Source of the DNA: Lacrimispora xylanolytica
GTDB taxonomy: Bacteria > Bacillota > Clostridia > Lachnospirales > Lachnospiraceae
Direction: 5' to 3'
DNA length: 64,000 bases
NCBI RefSeq assembly: GCF_026723765.1
Contig: NZ_CP113524.1
Span: forward strand, 2,961,001-3,025,000
Within the stretch, counting starts at the first letter, position 1, and each line of letters starts with the position of its first letter. The notes below the pieces were generated by a model, which was given only the letters and a program-made list of their open reading frames with translations, had not been told where the DNA came from and did no database searches. The position numbers and the translations under genes are program-made. Of the stretch, positions 60,806 through 64,000 are shown one piece after another.

Positions 60806-63253
60806 CTATTTTACAAGCTCTCTGACAGAAAATTTAAGTCCTTCTGTATCTGCTGATACAACCACTTCATCCCCGTTTTTCACGGTTCCGCTTAAGATCT
60901 CCTCCGCCAGCTTATCTTCCAGACTATTTTGTATGGTCCTTCTAAGAGGTCTTGCACCGTACTTTTCATCATAGCCTTTCTGAATCAGATATTCCTTTGC
61001 ATCTTCTTCAACAATAATAGAAATATTCATCTGTTCTTTGGTACGCTTCATAATATCCTTCAGCATAATGGATACGATATCCTTCATATGCTCTTTGTTC
61101 AGTGGGTGGAATACTATGATCTCATCAATACGGTTAATGAATTCCGGCTTAAAGAGACGTTTCACTTCTTCCATAACCCGGTCCTTCATCAGCTTGTAAT
61201 CTGCCTTTTCATCGGCGACTGCACCAAATCCCAGACGTTTCGGAGAAATGATGGTTTCAGCTCCCGCATTGGATGTCATTATTATAATTGTATTCTTAAA
61301 ATCAATCTTTCGCCCCTGGGCATCGGTGATGTGACCATCGTCAAGCACCTGTAAAAGGATATTGAATACATCGGGGTGAGCCTTTTCAATCTCATCAAAC
61401 AAGATGACGGAATAGGGGTTTCTTCTCACCTTTTCACTTAGCTGGCCGCCCTCATCATATCCAACGTATCCAGGAGGAGAACCGATCAGCTTTGAGACAC
61501 TGTGTTTTTCCATGTATTCCGACATATCTACCCGGATCAGGGCATTTTCCGTACCGAACATGGCCTCTGAAAGAGCCTTTGAAAGCTCTGTTTTACCCAC
61601 ACCAGTAGGTCCTAAGAACAGGAAGGAGCCGATTGGACGTTTCGGGTCTTTTAAGCCGACTCTTCCGCGGCGGATGGCTTTTGCAACAGCAGTCACAGCT
61701 TCTTCCTGGCCAATGACTCTTTCATGAAGGATATTCTCCAAGTTTCTAAGGCGTTCGCTTTCCCCTTCCTCCAGCTTTCTAACAGGAATCTTGGTCCAGC
61801 TTGAGATTACATCGGCAATCTCTCCCTCATCTACCGTAAGGCTCTTGGTGGTTTTCTCCTTCTGCCACTTTTCACGGATCTTATCAATCTTTTCCCGCTT
61901 TTTCTCCTGTTTCTTCTTAACGGCACCGGCTTTTTCATAAGCCTCTGCCTTAATAAAACCTTCCTTCTGATCTTCCATCTGTTCGATCTCAAGCTCCAGT
62001 TCTTTAATCTCTGCAGGCTCGGTAAACATGGTCAGACGAACCTTTGAGGAGGCTTCATCAATTACATCAATTGCTTTATCTGGAAGGAAACGGTCATTAA
62101 TATAACGGGAGGATAGCTTCACAGCGGCTTTGACAGCATCATCGGTAATGGTTACTCTATGATGATCTTCATAACGTCCTTTTAAGCCTCTTAAGATACC
62201 GATGGCTGCCTCTTCGGAAGGTTCCTCTACCGTGACCGGCTGGAACCTGCGTTCAAGAGCTGAGTCCTTTTCAATGTACTTGCGGTACTCTTCTATGGTG
62301 GTGGCTCCGATTAACTGAAGCTCGCCTCTTGCTAGTGAAGGCTTTAATATATTGGAGGCATCAATGGCGCCTTCCGCTCCGCCGGCACCGATAATGGTAT
62401 GGATCTCATCAATAAATAAAAGAACTTCTCCATCCTCGATGACCTCTGCAATTACTTTTTTAATTCTTTCCTCAAACTCGCCACGGTATTTGGAGCCAGC
62501 TACCATACCTGATAAATCAAGGGTCAGAAGGCGCTTTCCAGCTATGGTCTCAGGGACATCTCCATCCGTTATCATCTGTGCCAGACCTTCTACAACCGCT
62601 GTTTTACCAACTCCCGGTTCTCCGATGAGGCAAGGATTATTCTTGGTTCTGCGGCTTAATATCTGAATGAGGCGCTTGATCTCAGATTCTCTTCCAATGA
62701 CCGGATCAAGCTTTCCCTTTAATGCAAGCTCTGTCAAATCTCGGCTATAGCTGTCCAATGTCGGTGTGTTGCCTTTTTTTTGTGTTTTCATAAGCTCTTC
62801 CTTATTGGCTGGAGCATCTTCTCCCATGGCGGCCAGCACATCAATATAGAGCTTTTGAACGCTGACACCAATGGTATTTAACAATCTGGATGCAACACAG
62901 TCATTGTCCCGGATAATAGAAATGAGAACGTGTTCCGTACCAATTAAATTAGCCTTAAAACGAACCGCTTCCCGGTAACTGTTCTCCAATACTCTTCTTG
63001 CGCCGGGAGTATAACCGCCATCTTCCTGGAGACGGACAGCCTGATCCGGTGCAATCAACTGGCTGATTAAATTTAAAACTTTATCTTCTTTTACACCATT
63101 TTCTTCTAATACCCTGGAAGCGACTCCGCTCCCTTCTTCCAGAAGGCCGATCAGTAAATGCTCGGTTCCTACATAGCCGTGCCCGAGACGTTCTGCTGCC
63201 TGTACGGCCAGATTTATGGCCGTCCTGGCCTTTGTCGTAAATCTGTCTATCAT
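60806..63253 (-). CDS. clpC: AAA+ unfoldase ClpC
   Basis: The protein has 815 residues. The Clp N domain (FTTKARTAINLAVQAAERLGHGYVGTEHLLIGLL and its repeat) is followed by AAA-1 with GEPGVGKTAVVEGLA and FIDEIHTIIGAGGAEG. A UVR segment (LELEIEQMEDQKEGFIKAEAYEKAGAVKKKQ) and AAA-2 follow, with GPTGVGKTELSKALSEAMF and VILFDEIEKAHPDVFN. It unfolds proteins for ClpP, including arginine-phosphorylated ones marked by McsB. It begins 15 bases after the mcsB stop. AGGAGG precedes the ATG. Confidence 0.96.
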   Translation of the reverse strand: MIDRFTTKARTAINLAVQAAERLGHGYVGTEHLLIGLLEEGSGVASRVLEENGVKEDKVLNLISQLIAPDQAVRLQEDGGYTPGARRVLENSYREAVRFKANLIGTEHVLISIIRDNDCVASRLLNTIGVSVQKLYIDVLAAMGEDAPANKEELMKTQKKGNTPTLDSYSRDLTELALKGKLDPVIGRESEIKRLIQILSRRTKNNPCLIGEPGVGKTAVVEGLAQMITDGDVPETIAGKRLLTLDLSGMVAGSKYRGEFEERIKKVIAEVIEDGEVLLFIDEIHTIIGAGGAEGAIDASNILKPSLARGELQLIGATTIEEYRKYIEKDSALERRFQPVTVEEPSEEAAIGILRGLKGRYEDHHRVTITDDAVKAAVKLSSRYINDRFLPDKAIDVIDEASSKVRLTMFTEPAEIKELELEIEQMEDQKEGFIKAEAYEKAGAVKKKQEKKREKIDKIREKWQKEKTTKSLTVDEGEIADVISSWTKIPVRKLEEGESERLRNLENILHERVIGQEEAVTAVAKAIRRGRVGLKDPKRPIGSFLFLGPTGVGKTELSKALSEAMFGTENALIRVDMSEYMEKHSVSKLIGSPPGYVGYDEGGQLSEKVRRNPYSVILFDEIEKAHPDVFNILLQVLDDGHITDAQGRKIDFKNTIIIMTSNAGAETIISPKRLGFGAVADEKADYKLMKDRVMEEVKRLFKPEFINRIDEIIVFHPLNKEHMKDIVSIMLKDIMKRTKEQMNISIIVEEDAKEYLIQKGYDEKYGARPLRRTIQNSLEDKLAEEILSGTVKNGDEVVVSADTEGLKFSVRELVK

Positions 63254-63268
63254 AATTGCATCCTCCTG

Positions 63269-64000
63269 TTATTTTAATTCCGGTAATTCCCTGCGGATAA
63301 ATTCTGCTCTCGCGATATCCAGTTCCTCCTTACTAAGGGGACGGTCAGAAATTTTCTGCAGATTGGCCGGCTGTATTCCAAGCATTAAGCGGTAAACCGA
63401 AACATCTTCCTTTGCCTTTACTAGTTCATCAGACAAGGCAGCCATCAACTGGGACAGGAAAATCATAGAATCCCGAAATGTCAGCCTTCTGGCATATTTC
63501 AGCACTCCGTATGATTTATACACTTCATCTTCTCTTTCAATCTTTCGTTTCTGTATGGACAATTTTCTTACCTGCATCTCCTGATTGGTCAGCTGGATGG
63601 CGGCTTTCGTTACCGTATCGATAATCTCCCGTTCCGTCTGACCAAGAGTTTTTAAATTGGAGATTTCATAGAGAGATCCGAAGTTTTCTTCCACATCTCC
63701 ATAAACGCCCCGAACGCAGGCTCCAAAACGGCTCATATCTCCAATCAGACTGGAAAATTTTCTTCCCTGGGAAAGCATGGGAAGATGAACCACAACAGAT
63801 GCCCGAAGACCAGTGCCTACATTGGTAGGAAAGGATGTTAAATATCCAAAACGATCATCAAAAGCATATTCAAATCTTTCGTTAATGTAATCATCAAGCT
63901 TATCCGCCTTTTCCCAAAGCTCTTCCAGATAAAGTCCGGCTCCAAGCATCTGAATTCTGATATGATCGTCACAGTTTAAGACGATTCCCGTATCTTCCTC
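63269..64000 (-). CDS. mcsB: Protein arginine kinase McsB, cut by the right edge
   Basis: The C-terminal 243 residues are visible and the frame is open to the window edge (EEDTGIVLNCDDHIRIQMLGAGLYLEE). FGYLTSFPTNVGTGLRASVVVHLPML is the conserved ATP:guanido phosphotransferase core with the NVGTG loop. The C-terminal part contains LQKISDRPLSKEELDIARAEFIRREL. It phosphorylates arginines of damaged proteins and the CtsR repressor, marking them for ClpCP. It is directly upstream of clpC; ctsR and mcsA are expected beyond the edge. Confidence 0.93.
   Translation of the reverse strand, partial: EEDTGIVLNCDDHIRIQMLGAGLYLEELWEKADKLDDYINERFEYAFDDRFGYLTSFPTNVGTGLRASVVVHLPMLSQGRKFSSLIGDMSRFGACVRGVYGDVEENFGSLYEISNLKTLGQTEREIIDTVTKAAIQLTNQEMQVRKLSIQKRKIEREDEVYKSYGVLKYARRLTFRDSMIFLSQLMAALSDELVKAKEDVSVYRLMLGIQPANLQKISDRPLSKEELDIARAEFIRRELPELK

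Overview
The window looks like chromosomal DNA of a spore-forming, saccharolytic Gram-positive anaerobe of the Lachnospiraceae (Clostridium cluster XIVa, Lacrimispora/Lachnoclostridium type). The evidence is BclA-type collagen-like spore-surface proteins, a single-chain 1,249-residue PurL, an mcsB-clpC-radA stretch, strong AGGAGG ribosome sites throughout, an ECF riboflavin transporter under an FMN riboswitch, and plant-polysaccharide esterases. Genus is an inference from gene content, not from a marker gene.

Layout. 1-5.6 kb: secreted plant cell-wall enzymes (a gene start cut by the left edge, a beta-helix protein with CBM6, a CE1-CBM6-CE6 double esterase, and a decayed discoidin-domain remnant). 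6.1-10.5 kb: a leftward redox/envelope gene group (TlpA-like lipoprotein, a 49-residue CXXC protein, a polyferredoxin, a DUF418-type membrane protein, a frameshifted FrnE/DsbA protein), divergent from a LytTR regulator/GHKL kinase pair (10.7-13.0 kb). 13.3-14.9 kb: an integrase tail, tRNA-Ala preceded by 117-bp tandem repeats that carry its 5' part, and the FMN riboswitch with ribU. 15-17.6 kb: a DUF4846 protein and an MFS exporter whose leader looks like a translation attenuator. 17.8-19.6 kb and 35.5-39.4 kb: two paralogous collagen-like genes. 20.1-28 kb: a leftward sugar operon (xylulokinase, transaldolase-like, DUF4867, fucose/arabinose isomerase family) divergent from a permease and asparagine synthetase. 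28.1-35 kb: MerR regulator, HIT protein, orphan large serine recombinase, XRE membrane regulator, uppP and a KimA-like transporter. 39.4-51.7 kb: purL, a sigma-like protein lacking region 4, a LysR regulator, an XPD-type helicase with a nuclease-like N-terminus, an HPr-like protein without the active-site histidine, tRNA-Trp and two orphan genes. 51.7-58.5 kb: a complete sugar ABC importer with a YesM/AraC two-component system and a CE15-like esterase. 58.8-64 kb: radA, an orphan gene, clpC and mcsB (cut by the right edge).

How it fits together. The left-end esterases act on acetylated or feruloylated xylan. The right-end importer, two-component system and CE15-like esterase would take up and trim the released oligosaccharides. 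The pentose operon in the middle would feed them into central metabolism. This is an inference from families; substrates are not proven by sequence. The observations that stand out most are the attenuator-like leader of the MFS gene, the tRNA-Ala-derived tandem repeats with a conserved 15-codon ORF, the redox operon next to a LytTR system, and the block-amplified collagen gene with recurrent Gly-to-Ser triplets.
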